Assembly: GCA_937898715.1 (NCBI GenBank)
Contig: CALEKA010000058.1
Coordinates: 8,205-72,204 of the forward strand
DNA: 64,000 bases
Direction of reading: 5' to 3'
Source of the DNA: an uncultured Prevotella sp.
GTDB taxonomy: Bacteria > Bacteroidota > Bacteroidia > Bacteroidales > Bacteroidaceae
Below the pieces are notes generated by a model. The model ran no database searches. It had not been told where the DNA came from and was given only the letters and a program-made list of their open reading frames with translations. Of this stretch, positions 50,225 through 58,988 are shown in pieces (the stretch's first letter is position 1; every line of letters starts with the position of its first letter). The position numbers and the translations under genes are program-made.

Positions 50225-51541
50225 ATGGATATAGCGAGAGATATAATCAATCAGTTCAAGGATTGGAAAAATGCGGGAAATCGTAAGCCCATACTTCTAA
50301 AAGGCGCACGTCAGATCGGCAAGACGTGGGCTATGCAGGAGTTTGGAAAGCTATGCTTTGATTATACAGCAAAGTTCGATTTTGACAAGCAGAGAGAATT
50401 GCAATCGGTCTTTGCTGTGACCAAAGAACCCGAACGCATCATCAAGGAATTGGCACTTTATAGCGAAGTGCCTCTTATTCCGGGTAAGACCCTTATAATC
50501 TTTGATGAAATTCAAGAGTGTGAGGAAGCTTTTAATTCGCTGAAGTACTTTTGCGAGGATGCTCCCGAATGGCACATTATTGCTGCTGGCTCACTCTTGG
50601 GGGTGGCAGTGAAGAGGCGTAAGATGACTGTGCCTGTGGGGAAAGTGCAAGTAATGCGTATGTATCCCATTACGTTCAAAGAATATTTGCGTGCATCCGA
50701 CCCATCAACGTTCAGCTACGTAGAACAAATAGAACAAGCACAAAAACTTCCTCTCATTATCCTTGATAAACTGAAATCGGAATATCGCAGATATATGGTA
50801 GCAGGTGGTATGCCCGAAGCTACAGTAGCAATGCTTCAAAATCGGGGTATGCTGGAAGTAGACAATATACTGCAGGGCATTTTAGACCTCTATGAACTTG
50901 ACTTTTCTAAATATGCAGAGCCTCGCGAAATCCCGCGCATACATGCTCTATGGCATTCCTTGCCTTCGCAGTTGGCCAAAGAAAATCGTAAGTTTGTCTA
51001 TAAAGTAGTAAAGAAAGGTGCGCGAAGCAGAGACTATGAGGATGCCTTGCTATGGCTGGAAGATGCCGGTATGATATATAGAGTAAATGCAGTGTCAAAA
51101 CCAGGCATGCCGCTTGCAGCTTATGAAGAACCCGATATATTCAAGGTCTATGCGAGCGATAGCGGATTGTTGCGTCGTTTGTCGGGCTTGCCTGGCAATG
51201 TAGTGCTCGATCCTACTGCCAATTTTACGGAGTTTAAAGGAGCCATGGCCGAAAATGCTGTGCTTCAAAGTCTGCTGCCTTCTTATGGTATGTTGCCTTA
51301 TTATTGGTCGTCGGAGGGTAAGGCGGAGATAGAGTTCCTTCTGCAGCACGAGAGCGATGTGATACCAGTAGAGGTAAAAGCAGAAAATTGCGTAAGTGGA
51401 AGAAGTATTGTGGTCTATAATGAGCGTTTCCACCCAAAGAATCGCATCCGTTTTTCCTTCCTCAACTTGCAGCAAAATTGTGGCATGCTGTCGTGTCCTT
51501 CTCCCTTAGCGGAATGGTCTATGAAGTGGTTGCTGCCATGA
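50225..51541 (+). CDS. AAA_14/DUF4143 ATPase
   Basis: 438 residues from ATG 50225 (a GTG at 50216 is possible but falls in repeat DNA). Walker A GARQIGKT at 27-34, Walker B TLIIFDEIQEC, sensor WHIIAAGSLLG, then the DUF4143 helical domain and a C-terminal PD-(D/E)XK-like motif (KAEIEFLLQHESDVIPVEVKAE). This is a very widespread accessory ATPase family of unknown function. The gene is flanked by a perfect 39-bp direct repeat and sits next to a Fic gene, which suggests an island acquired by transfer. It is unrelated in detail to ATPase 1 but shares its domain plan. Confidence 0.9.
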   Translation: MDIARDIINQFKDWKNAGNRKPILLKGARQIGKTWAMQEFGKLCFDYTAKFDFDKQRELQSVFAVTKEPERIIKELALYSEVPLIPGKTLIIFDEIQECEEAFNSLKYFCEDAPEWHIIAAGSLLGVAVKRRKMTVPVGKVQVMRMYPITFKEYLRASDPSTFSYVEQIEQAQKLPLIILDKLKSEYRRYMVAGGMPEATVAMLQNRGMLEVDNILQGILDLYELDFSKYAEPREIPRIHALWHSLPSQLAKENRKFVYKVVKKGARSRDYEDALLWLEDAGMIYRVNAVSKPGMPLAAYEEPDIFKVYASDSGLLRRLSGLPGNVVLDPTANFTEFKGAMAENAVLQSLLPSYGMLPYYWSSEGKAEIEFLLQHESDVIPVEVKAENCVSGRSIVVYNERFHPKNRIRFSFLNLQQNCGMLSCPSPLAEWSMKWLLP

Positions 51542-51565
51542 AAAAGCTTGCGCCTTGAGTAGCGT

Positions 51566-51604
51566 TATATATCGTCGTCCGTGAAGCCATCTCACGTCGT
51601 GAAT
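51566..51604 (+). repeat. Right 39-bp direct repeat of the ATPase 2 unit
   Basis: Identical to 50066-50104 and positioned 25 bases after the ATPase 2 stop. Confidence 0.95.
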
Positions 51605-51694
51605 CAATCTTTGTACTGCAAAGTTACGATCATCCTCTTCGTTCTCCAAAAAGAGTGAACAATCTGTACACTTTTTCTGCTTCTCCTCGGCTCT

Positions 51695-52202
51695 CGCACG
51701 CGTGCGCACGCATTACCATGATTTTTCCTATGCGTTGCTTACACTCCTGCACTCTCCATGATTTACCTGTCTGAATATCAGTGAATTACGATCGGTGAAG
51801 CTGCCGATTCCTGCTTACACTCGGATCGCACTCGTTCTTGCATTGATGCTACTCTTGCTAAGAATTTTATTTTTCCCTTATCGAAGAAGTTTTTTACCCT
51901 ATGGTGCAGAAAAAATTATCCCTCGGTGCAGAAAAAATTATCCCTCGGTACAGAAAAAATTATCCCTCGGTGCAGGAAAAACTCTTCCATGGGATAATTT
52001 CCCCTTCTCCGTAGGGGAATATCGCGGGCTTTCGCACCAGAGCGAAACTCCGTAAGAGTGCATGCAAAGTGCGGGCAGAGTGCAAGCAAATGAACCTTGC
52101 CTACACTCTGCAATGTGATGATAATCAAGGAGATACGTGAGAATAGTGACGGCAATTAGGCATTTCTCGATAAAAATCGTCTGTAGCGTGCGCGCGCGTA
52201 CG
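51695..52202. other. Non-coding element 3: alternating tracts bracketing a 22-bp repeat array
   Basis: Bounded by CGCACGCGTGCGCACGCAT (51695-51713) and GCGTGCGCGCGCGTACG (52186-52202). It holds the array at 51903-51990, a stray GGGATAATT at 51991, GCCTACACTCTGC (52100) and TGATAATCA (52119). No coding ORF is visible between 51542 and 52395. Confidence 0.6.
51903..51990 (-). repeat. 22-bp tandem array 3, three exact-length units plus a decayed fourth
   Basis: Units at 51903-51924, 51925-51946 and 51947-51968 (one base difference), then a diverged 51969-51990. The plus strand reads GCAGAAAAAATTATCCCTCG; on the minus strand the core is GAGGGATAATT, so this array is inverted relative to arrays 1 and 2. 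A very degenerate unit may precede at 51881. Confidence 0.9.
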
Positions 52203-52340
52203 AGAGAAGGAGGGGGGCGGAGGAAGCCTCGTTTGTATCAGCTTGAGGGTAGGGGGTGTTGCTGAGCGACAACGGTTGGAATAGGGCTTCCGGAGGAGAT
52301 GAAAAAAGTCGGCGCAGAATGAAGTTTTTCCAGCAATCAT

Positions 52341-52371
52341 TTTGCGTATTTCGGCTCATACACTAATTTTG
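52341..52371 (+). promoter_or_regulatory. porP-porKLMN promoter
   Basis: -33 TTTG at 52341-52344, exactly 19 bases, then -7 TAATTTTG at 52364-52371. This is the best consensus promoter in the window and places the transcript start about 18 bases before ATG 52396. Confidence 0.8.
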
Positions 52372-52395
52372 CACAACCATATACATTTTGCACAG

Positions 52396-53349
52396 ATGCA
52401 TTCTGTCAGAAAATCAGTTCATATACTCTGCGTGCTCGTTGGCTCTATGCTGACGGGCTTGAATGCTTTTGGGCAACAAGATCCAGCCTTCGCCCACTAT
52501 TGGCTGGTAGAGCCACAGTTCAATCCGGCAGCTGCTGGGCGCAGTCCGCAACTCAGTGTGACAGCGGCCTATCAGAGCCATGCCTCGGGCTATACCGACG
52601 GAGGAAGCACCATGTATGCGGGGGCAGATATGGCTCTGCAGTTGGGACGGACGCGCCATGGCGTGGGCGTATTGTTTCAAAACGATCAGTTCGGTCTCTT
52701 CTCTCACATGCGCTTTTCCGTGCAGTATGCTTATCATCAGCGCTTGTGGGGCGGATGGCTCAGCATCGGTGCAGAGGTGGATATGCTCAACGAAAGCCTT
52801 AAAGGCTCGAAGGCCGACCTGGGCGACGCCAACGACCCAGCATTCCCTGCAAGCGACCTGAGCGGATCGAAGTTTGATGCCTCCGTAGGTCTGTGGTACA
52901 CCCACCGCCGATGGTATGCAGGAGTAGGTATGCAACACGTCACCTCGCCCACCATCATGCTGGGCGAGACCAACGAATATAAAGTAAAAGCACTCTATAA
53001 TTTTACGGCTGGATACAATATTCGGCTAAAGAGTCCGTTCTTTACATTAGTCCCCACCACGCTCTTGCGCTATGACGGCTCAGCATTTCGTGCCGACATC
53101 ACAGCCCGACTGCAGTATGCGCATGAGAAGAAGCAATTCTACGTGGGCTTGGGCTACAGTCCGTGCCACTCCGTGACAGGATTCGTAGGAGGCCGCTTCC
53201 ACGGCATCGACCTCGGCTATTCTTACGAAGCCAACACCTCGGGCATGGGGCTCGGAGCCGGCCAACATGAAGTGACGCTGGGCTACCGCCTCGACCTCAA
53301 CCTCGGCAAGAAAGGCAAAAACGTACACAGGAGCGTGAGATGGCTGTAA
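52396..53349 (+). CDS. porP: PorP/SprF-family type IX secretion outer-membrane protein
   Basis: 317 residues from ATG 52396, chosen because the longer frame starts inside the promoter. A signal peptide (ending NAFGQQ near 26) is followed by the family signature QDPAFAHYWLVEPQFNPAAAG and barrel strands ending EVTLGYRLDLNL. PorP/SprF proteins are outer-membrane barrels that link T9SS components to secreted or surface cargo. It is the first gene of the porPKLMN operon, in the usual order. The gap to porK (157 bases) holds repeats. Confidence 0.95.
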   Translation: MHSVRKSVHILCVLVGSMLTGLNAFGQQDPAFAHYWLVEPQFNPAAAGRSPQLSVTAAYQSHASGYTDGGSTMYAGADMALQLGRTRHGVGVLFQNDQFGLFSHMRFSVQYAYHQRLWGGWLSIGAEVDMLNESLKGSKADLGDANDPAFPASDLSGSKFDASVGLWYTHRRWYAGVGMQHVTSPTIMLGETNEYKVKALYNFTAGYNIRLKSPFFTLVPTTLLRYDGSAFRADITARLQYAHEKKQFYVGLGYSPCHSVTGFVGGRFHGIDLGYSYEANTSGMGLGAGQHEVTLGYRLDLNLGKKGKNVHRSVRWL

Positions 53350-53355
53350 TTAATA

Positions 53356-53500
53356 AGTATTAAGTATAAAAGTATTAAGTATTACATGCTTGCTCATAAG
53401 TACTGCAAATAAGCCAATACCGTGGGCGACGCGTCCCGCGTCGGCATCCCCATAGCGCCGTCTCCATTAGCACATTAACACAATAGCATATTAGTACATT
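53356..53500. repeat. 7-bp-family block, GC-rich palindrome and ATTAGCACA words between porP and porK
   Basis: 7-bp-family tandem at 53356-53388, palindrome copy at 53424-53445, and CATTAGCACATTAACAC-type words at 53464-53500, directly before the porK ATG. The same three parts occur before the gene at 39146. Confidence 0.85.
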
Positions 53501-53506
53501 AACTCG

Positions 53507-54958
53507 ATGAAACATACTCTATTATACATACTCGCCGCCGTAGCACTGAGCGGACTCCTCGCCTCGTGCATGGGGAGCAGCCGCGCCATGATGAGCGGTG
53601 GCGAAGTGACCGGATCGAGAGCATCCTCATTTACCGAACCCACGCCCTACGGCATGGTGGAGGTGAAACGAGGCTACCTCAAAGTAGGCCTGCAGAAGAC
53701 AGACTCACTCTGGGGCACCGTATCTCCGCAAAAAGACATCTCTGTGGATGGATTCTGGATGGACCAGACAGAAGTGACCAACTCTATGTACCGACAGTTC
53801 GTAGAGTGGGTGCGCGACTCCATCATCCGCGAGCGATTGGCCGACCCTCAGTATGGCGGCGATGAGACCTATAAGATAGAGATCGACCGCAACGGCGACC
53901 CCGTAAAGCCCCACCTCAACTGGAGCAAGCCCATCCCCTGGCGCAAGCCCTCGGAAGATCAAGAGCGTGCCATCAACAGCGTGTACTACACCCATCCCAT
54001 TGATGGCACCCGCATGATCGACACCAAACAACTGCTCTACCGCTACGAGATATTCGACTATGAGAAGGCTGCCCTACGCAAGTACCGACTTGACCCGAAG
54101 GAGCGCTCGCTCAATACCGACCATCCCACCGACCCCGACGAAGTGGTGATGATCTCGAAAGACACGGCCTACGTTGACGACAACGGACAAATCGTGAGTC
54201 AGACCATAGAGCGCCCGCTCTCAAGCCTCTACGACTTCTTGAACACCTACATCGTGCCCGTCTATCCCGACACCACGGTATGGGTCAACGATTTCACCAA
54301 TGCCAACAACGAGCAGTATATGAAGCTCTACTTCTCGTCGGCCAATTACAACGACTATCCCGTCGTAGGAGTCACCTGGGAACAAGCACAAGCATTCTGC
54401 GCATGGCGCACCAACTTCCTGCTCAAAGGCATGGGACCACAGGCACGATACATACAGCGCTATCGCCTCCCGACCGAGGTGGAGTGGGAATATGCCGCCC
54501 GTGGCAAAGAGGGTAACCCCTATCCCTGGGAAGGCATAGAAGCCAAGAGCAAAGAAGGATGCTTCTTTGCCAATTTCAAGCCCGACCGCGGCAACTATAC
54601 CGATGATGGAAACCTCATCACCTCACGCGTGGGCATCTATGGAGCCAACTCCAACGGACTCTTCGATATGGCAGGCAACGTGGCTGAATGGACAAATACC
54701 GTCTATACCGAAGCTGGCGTCGACGCCATGGCCGACCTCAATCCAGAGCTCTCCTACAATGCCGCGAAAGAAGACCCCTACGTGCTCAAGCGCAAAAGCG
54801 TGAGAGGAGGCTCGTGGAAAGACCCTATGTCGTTCATACAGTCGGCATGGCGCACTTGGGAATATCAAAACCAACCACGCTCCTACATCGGCTTCCGCTG
54901 CGTTCGCTCCAAAGCCAACACCGTGAGCACCACCAGCGTGGGTAAGAAAAAGAAATAG
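53507..54958 (+). CDS. porK: Type IX secretion ring lipoprotein PorK (GldK)
   Basis: 483 residues. The signal peptide ends in lipobox LLASCMGSS with Cys near 21. The sulfatase-modifying-factor (FGE-like) domain is visible: DGFWMDQTEVTNSMYRQFVEW, PVVGVTWEQAQAFCAWR, RLPTEVEWEYAARG and SVRGGSWKD. PorK and PorN form the large periplasmic ring attached to the outer membrane. The middle (about 100-270) is longer than in some relatives. It lies 92 bases before porL. Confidence 0.96.
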   Translation: MKHTLLYILAAVALSGLLASCMGSSRAMMSGGEVTGSRASSFTEPTPYGMVEVKRGYLKVGLQKTDSLWGTVSPQKDISVDGFWMDQTEVTNSMYRQFVEWVRDSIIRERLADPQYGGDETYKIEIDRNGDPVKPHLNWSKPIPWRKPSEDQERAINSVYYTHPIDGTRMIDTKQLLYRYEIFDYEKAALRKYRLDPKERSLNTDHPTDPDEVVMISKDTAYVDDNGQIVSQTIERPLSSLYDFLNTYIVPVYPDTTVWVNDFTNANNEQYMKLYFSSANYNDYPVVGVTWEQAQAFCAWRTNFLLKGMGPQARYIQRYRLPTEVEWEYAARGKEGNPYPWEGIEAKSKEGCFFANFKPDRGNYTDDGNLITSRVGIYGANSNGLFDMAGNVAEWTNTVYTEAGVDAMADLNPELSYNAAKEDPYVLKRKSVRGGSWKDPMSFIQSAWRTWEYQNQPRSYIGFRCVRSKANTVSTTSVGKKKK

Positions 54959-55050
54959 ATAATATAAGTTGAAAAGTTTAAGAGTTTAGAAGTCAAGAGG
55001 TTACTTTATAACCCCATAAACTCAAAACTCAAAACTCAATAAAACCCAAT

Positions 55051-56079
55051 ATGAGTAAGATCAATTTCGTAGTCCGCCTGCAGCACTGGATGGACAGTGT
55101 GCCTGGACAGACATTCCTCAACTATGCATACTCATGGGGTGCCTCCATCGTAATCTTGGGAGCACTCTTCAAGCTCACCCACTTGCCGGGTGGTAACTTC
55201 ATGCTCTTTATCGGTATGGGTACAGAGGTAGTAGTGTTCTTCCTCTCCGCATTCGATCGCCCCTTCGATAAAGACGAAATAGGAAAAGAGCTGCCCCGCG
55301 ACTATCAGACCGATGAGGAAATCGCACAGAGCCTCGGCATCGACGAAGATGACAGCGAAGAAGATGACGACGAGCAAGAAGCACAAAACTCCGAAAATGC
55401 TACTACTGCAGCTCAGCCCCTTCAGCCCGCTGCCACACAGCCCACTGCCGCCCCGACCACTCCTGCACAGCCCGCAGCCACAGCATCACCCGCAGCCACT
55501 CAACCCGCTCAGATGCCCTTCACAGGAGTTCCCTCATACCCCGAAACTCCCGCTGCCGCAGAGCCCGCAAGCACAGCTTCTGCCACTCCTGCTCCCAATG
55601 CAGCCAATGCCTCTGCAGCCAAGCCCACAGCCCAGCAGCAAGCACAAGCTGCCATAGCCGCAGCCACTCCCGCAGGAGCCGTACCATTCGACGCAGAGGC
55701 AAAGCGCTTAGCAGAGATTATCCGCCTAGCCAACGACGAACTCCTACGCCGTGCACAAGCCGCCCTCTCACCCGAGATGGAGGAAGCCACACAACAGTAT
55801 ATCGAAAAACTCCGTACATTGGCACAAACCTTCGAAAAGGTGGACGAACAGAGCGCACGACTCGCCCACGACAGCGAAGAGATGGCCAATCTCAACCGTA
55901 CGCTCACAGCCATCAACAAGACGTACGACCTCCACTTCAAGAGCATCAGTCAGCAGGTGGGCACCATTGACCAGATCAATGAGCAGACACGCAAACTCGC
56001 TCAGCAGATCGAAGAACTCAACGGCGTATACTCGCGCATGATACAAGCGCTCACCGTAAAGATGACCACCCAAAACTAA
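55051..56079 (+). CDS. porL: Type IX secretion motor protein PorL (GldL)
   Basis: 342 residues. Two membrane helices near the N-terminus (SWGASIVILGALFKLTHLPGG and FMLFIGMGTEVVVFFLSAF) contain the Lys and Glu that the family uses in proton-driven rotation. A Pro/Ala/Thr/Gln-rich low-complexity stretch of about 100 residues follows (about 112-210), then a coiled-coil C-terminus (MEEATQQYIEKLRTLAQTFE...). The low-complexity stretch is unusual compared with typical PorL. It pairs with PorM as the inner-membrane motor. Confidence 0.95.
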   Translation: MSKINFVVRLQHWMDSVPGQTFLNYAYSWGASIVILGALFKLTHLPGGNFMLFIGMGTEVVVFFLSAFDRPFDKDEIGKELPRDYQTDEEIAQSLGIDEDDSEEDDDEQEAQNSENATTAAQPLQPAATQPTAAPTTPAQPAATASPAATQPAQMPFTGVPSYPETPAAAEPASTASATPAPNAANASAAKPTAQQQAQAAIAAATPAGAVPFDAEAKRLAEIIRLANDELLRRAQAALSPEMEEATQQYIEKLRTLAQTFEKVDEQSARLAHDSEEMANLNRTLTAINKTYDLHFKSISQQVGTIDQINEQTRKLAQQIEELNGVYSRMIQALTVKMTTQN

Positions 56080-56112
56080 CAACCCCCCTAAAGTAGGCTC
56101 CTATTTTAACTT

Positions 56113-57663
56113 ATGTCAATCAAGAAAAGACCGGTATCTCCTCGCCAGAAGATGATCAACCTCATGTACATCGTACTGATGGCCATGCTCGCGTTGAACG
56201 TCTCAAGCGATGTGCTCAAAGGCTTCTCGCTCATTGGCGATAGCTTGAAGCGCACCACAGGAAATGCCATGAAGGAGAATCAGGCTCTCTACGCCGACTT
56301 CGCCGCCTCTTATAAAAGCAATCCTGCCAAAGTAAAGCCTTGGTACGACAAAGCCATGGAGGTGAAACGTATGAGCGACTCGCTCTACAACTTCGCTGGC
56401 GAACTCCGTTGGGCCATCGCTCGCGAAGCCGATGGCAAGGATGCCGACCCCGATAATCTGCAAAACAAAGAAGACCTCGAAGGATCCAATCGCATCATGC
56501 TCGCACCAGCCAAGGGGAAAGGCAAGCAACTCTTCGATGCTATCAACTCCTTCCGCAATCGAGTACTCACCCTCGTGACCGATCCACGCCAACGCGCCAT
56601 TATTGCCTCCAACCTCTCGACCGAAGTGCCACGAAGTGAAGACAACGTGGGAAAGAATTGGCAGCAATATATGTTTGAGGAAATGCCCTCCATCGCTGCC
56701 GTTACCATGCTTGCCAAGCTCCAGAGCGACGTGCGCAAGGCAGAAAACGAAGCCATTCACGACCTCTTGGCCAACATCGACCTGAAGGACATCCGCGTCA
56801 ATCAGCTCAATGCCTACGTCGCTGCCGAAGCCACCACACTCTATCCTGGCGACCAATTCCGTTCGCGCATATTCATGGCAGCTGTCGATACCACGCAGCG
56901 CCCCGAAATCTACGTCAACGGCCGACGCATCGCAGCCGATGGCTCTTACAACTTCACCGTAGGAGGCCCCGGTCAGTACTCCTTCTCGGGCTACATCCTC
57001 ATGCCCAATGCCGCGGGCGATATCATCCGTCGCAACTTCACGCAGAAATACAACGTAATAGCACCCCCCACGGGAGCCACCGTAGCGGCCGACCTCATGA
57101 ACGTGCTCTACGCTGGATTCAACAACCCCATCAGCGTAACAGCAGCGGGGGGCAATGCAGGAGTACACCTCAGCATGACTGGAGGCACACTCACCCAGAC
57201 CGGCCCCGGCAAGTACACCGCCCGTCCATCCAAAGTGGGCGAGAACGTGACCTTCACCGTAAGCGGTACCGTCAACGGCAAGGCGCAGAATATGGGCACC
57301 TTCACCTTCCAGGTGCGTAAGCTCCCCGACCCAACGGCATTTATCCAAGTAGGTTCGGATCGTTTCCGTGGTGGCCGAATAGCCAAAGGCTCCATCCTCG
57401 GAGCGGGCGGACTCGGTGCTGCCATCGACGACGGACTGCTCAACATCCCCTTCCGCGTGCTCAGCTTTGAGACCGTATTCGCCGACCGTATGGGCAATTT
57501 CCGCCCAGAGCCCTCCGCCGGTCCCAACTTCACCGAAAATCAGCGCAACCTCATGCGAGAACTGCGTCGGGGCCAACGCTTCTATATCTCCAAGGTGCGC
57601 GCCGTAGGCCCCGATGGAATCACACGCAATCTGAATGGTAGTCTCGAAGTAATCGTGAACTAA
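56113..57663 (+). CDS. porM: Type IX secretion motor stalk PorM (GldM)
   Basis: 516 residues. One N-terminal membrane helix (INLMYIVLMAMLALNVS at about 15-31) is followed by a long periplasmic region with helical D1 (NAMKENQALYADFAAS, WAIAREADG) and beta-rich domains (VYLAPTG-type repeats, GPGQYSFSGY, GPGKYTARPS). PorM dimers span the periplasm and transmit motor torque to the PorK/N ring. The start ATG follows porL by 33 bases. Length matches the family. Confidence 0.96.
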   Translation: MSIKKRPVSPRQKMINLMYIVLMAMLALNVSSDVLKGFSLIGDSLKRTTGNAMKENQALYADFAASYKSNPAKVKPWYDKAMEVKRMSDSLYNFAGELRWAIAREADGKDADPDNLQNKEDLEGSNRIMLAPAKGKGKQLFDAINSFRNRVLTLVTDPRQRAIIASNLSTEVPRSEDNVGKNWQQYMFEEMPSIAAVTMLAKLQSDVRKAENEAIHDLLANIDLKDIRVNQLNAYVAAEATTLYPGDQFRSRIFMAAVDTTQRPEIYVNGRRIAADGSYNFTVGGPGQYSFSGYILMPNAAGDIIRRNFTQKYNVIAPPTGATVAADLMNVLYAGFNNPISVTAAGGNAGVHLSMTGGTLTQTGPGKYTARPSKVGENVTFTVSGTVNGKAQNMGTFTFQVRKLPDPTAFIQVGSDRFRGGRIAKGSILGAGGLGAAIDDGLLNIPFRVLSFETVFADRMGNFRPEPSAGPNFTENQRNLMRELRRGQRFYISKVRAVGPDGITRNLNGSLEVIVN

Positions 57664-57686
57664 AGCAAGTAAACTCTATACAACGA

Positions 57687-58817
57687 ATGAAAAAGATATT
57701 TGTTATCATACTCTTGATAAGCACATTCGGACAATTCACCGAAATCTGTGCACAACCTCCGCGCCGCCGTGCCGAACAGCAGCAGAAGCAAGAGCAGCAA
57801 CAAAATTCACCACGCGGAAGTTCTTATCGAGAATTCCCCACAGCGCAGAGCATGCCAACCGATGCTGCTTGGCGTCGCGACCTCTATCGCACGCTCGATC
57901 TGACAAAAGACGCCAACGCCGTGCTCTATTATCCCACAACGCCGCAGGATGGACGCGAAAACCTCTTTACCTACCTATTCAAGCTCCTCCTGCGTAAGCA
58001 AATCAAAGCCTACGACTATAAGCTCGATGGCAATGAAGACTTCTCTGCGAAAAATGAGGTCACAGCCAAGCAACTCATGGATCGTTACCACATCTTCTAC
58101 GAGTCGAAAGGTGATAAGGTGCGCGTCAACGATGCCGACCTCCCCTCCGACGAGGTAAAGGCCTACTTCATCAAGGAGAGCACTTACTACGATCAGCATA
58201 CAGCCACATTCCGTAGCCAAGTCACCGCAATCTGTCCCGTGCTCAAGCGTGGAGATTCCGACTTCGGCGGAGAATTGGCACAATACCCCATGTTTTGGGT
58301 AAAAATGCAAGACGTTGCGCCTTATTTAGGCAAACTCATGCTCATGGGCTCTTCGCTCAACAATGCCGCTACGATGTCGGCCGACGATTTTTTCACCATG
58401 AAGTGCTACAAGGGCGACATCTACAAGGCCGTCAATCTGCAAGATAAACTCCTATCCAACTACTGCCTCGACGACTCCGCAATGATCAAGGAGCAGAAGC
58501 GCATAGAAAAGCAACTTACCGACGTGCAAGAGCACGTCTACGGTCGTGATAGCGCCTATTATGCACAGCTCCGTGCCGACTCTTTGGCCCAAGCAGAGGC
58601 CGACTCTATCGCTGCAGCAGGCAAGGCCGCTCGCCGCTCGTCAGCATCGCGTCGCACATCTTCTGCCCCCTCGCGCCGTACGCGATCGGCAAGTGTGAGC
58701 AGCTCTTCATCATCCACCAAGGCACCTAAGCAGAAGAAGCAACGCACTTCGTCGAGTGCCTCAAAGCCAAAAGGATCATCGGGAGGAGGACTCAGCGTGC
58801 GCCGTCAGCGCCACTAA
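57687..58817 (+). CDS. porN: Type IX secretion ring protein PorN (GldN), with Ser/Arg-rich tail
   Basis: 376 residues. A signal peptide (ending EICAQP near 23) and the conserved domain AWRRDLYRTLDLTKDANAVLYYPTTP..., KQLMDRYHIFYES and FFTMKCYKGDIYKAVNL identify PorN. The last 65-70 residues are an unusual basic low-complexity tail (KAARRSSASRRTSSAPSRRTR, then SSSSSSTKAPKQKK) not expected from the family core. PorN joins PorK in the outer-membrane-associated ring. It is the last gene of the operon; a large hairpin follows at 58854. Confidence 0.95.
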   Translation: MKKIFVIILLISTFGQFTEICAQPPRRRAEQQQKQEQQQNSPRGSSYREFPTAQSMPTDAAWRRDLYRTLDLTKDANAVLYYPTTPQDGRENLFTYLFKLLLRKQIKAYDYKLDGNEDFSAKNEVTAKQLMDRYHIFYESKGDKVRVNDADLPSDEVKAYFIKESTYYDQHTATFRSQVTAICPVLKRGDSDFGGELAQYPMFWVKMQDVAPYLGKLMLMGSSLNNAATMSADDFFTMKCYKGDIYKAVNLQDKLLSNYCLDDSAMIKEQKRIEKQLTDVQEHVYGRDSAYYAQLRADSLAQAEADSIAAAGKAARRSSASRRTSSAPSRRTRSASVSSSSSSTKAPKQKKQRTSSSASKPKGSSGGGLSVRRQRH

Positions 58818-58853
58818 TCTTTCTATCGTGAAGTGAATCTAAACAATTATATA

Positions 58854-58934
58854 AAAGGAGTAATAAGCATCACCCCCCTTAGCATTCCTCCTAACGGAAA
58901 ATGCTACCAAGGGAAGAGTGCTTATTACTCCTTT
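58854..58934. terminator. Large branched hairpin after porN
   Basis: Perfect 16-bp outer arms AAAGGAGTAATAAGCA (58854-58869) and its complement (58919-58934), with an inner AGCATT/AATGCT stem. It probably marks the end of the T9SS operon. Confidence 0.7.
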
Positions 58935-58988
58935 CGCGAATCTAAGTTGTTTCCGCGCATACTCGCCTAAGAGCCACCTTATATATAT

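Noticed and set aside
51795..52055. Small ORF across 22-bp array 3
   Set aside because: Its frame runs through the repeat array and has no coding pattern or start signals.
56203..57576. 457-codon minus-strand frame opposite porM
   Set aside because: Shadow of porM; no recognisable protein pattern, and it opposes the operon direction.
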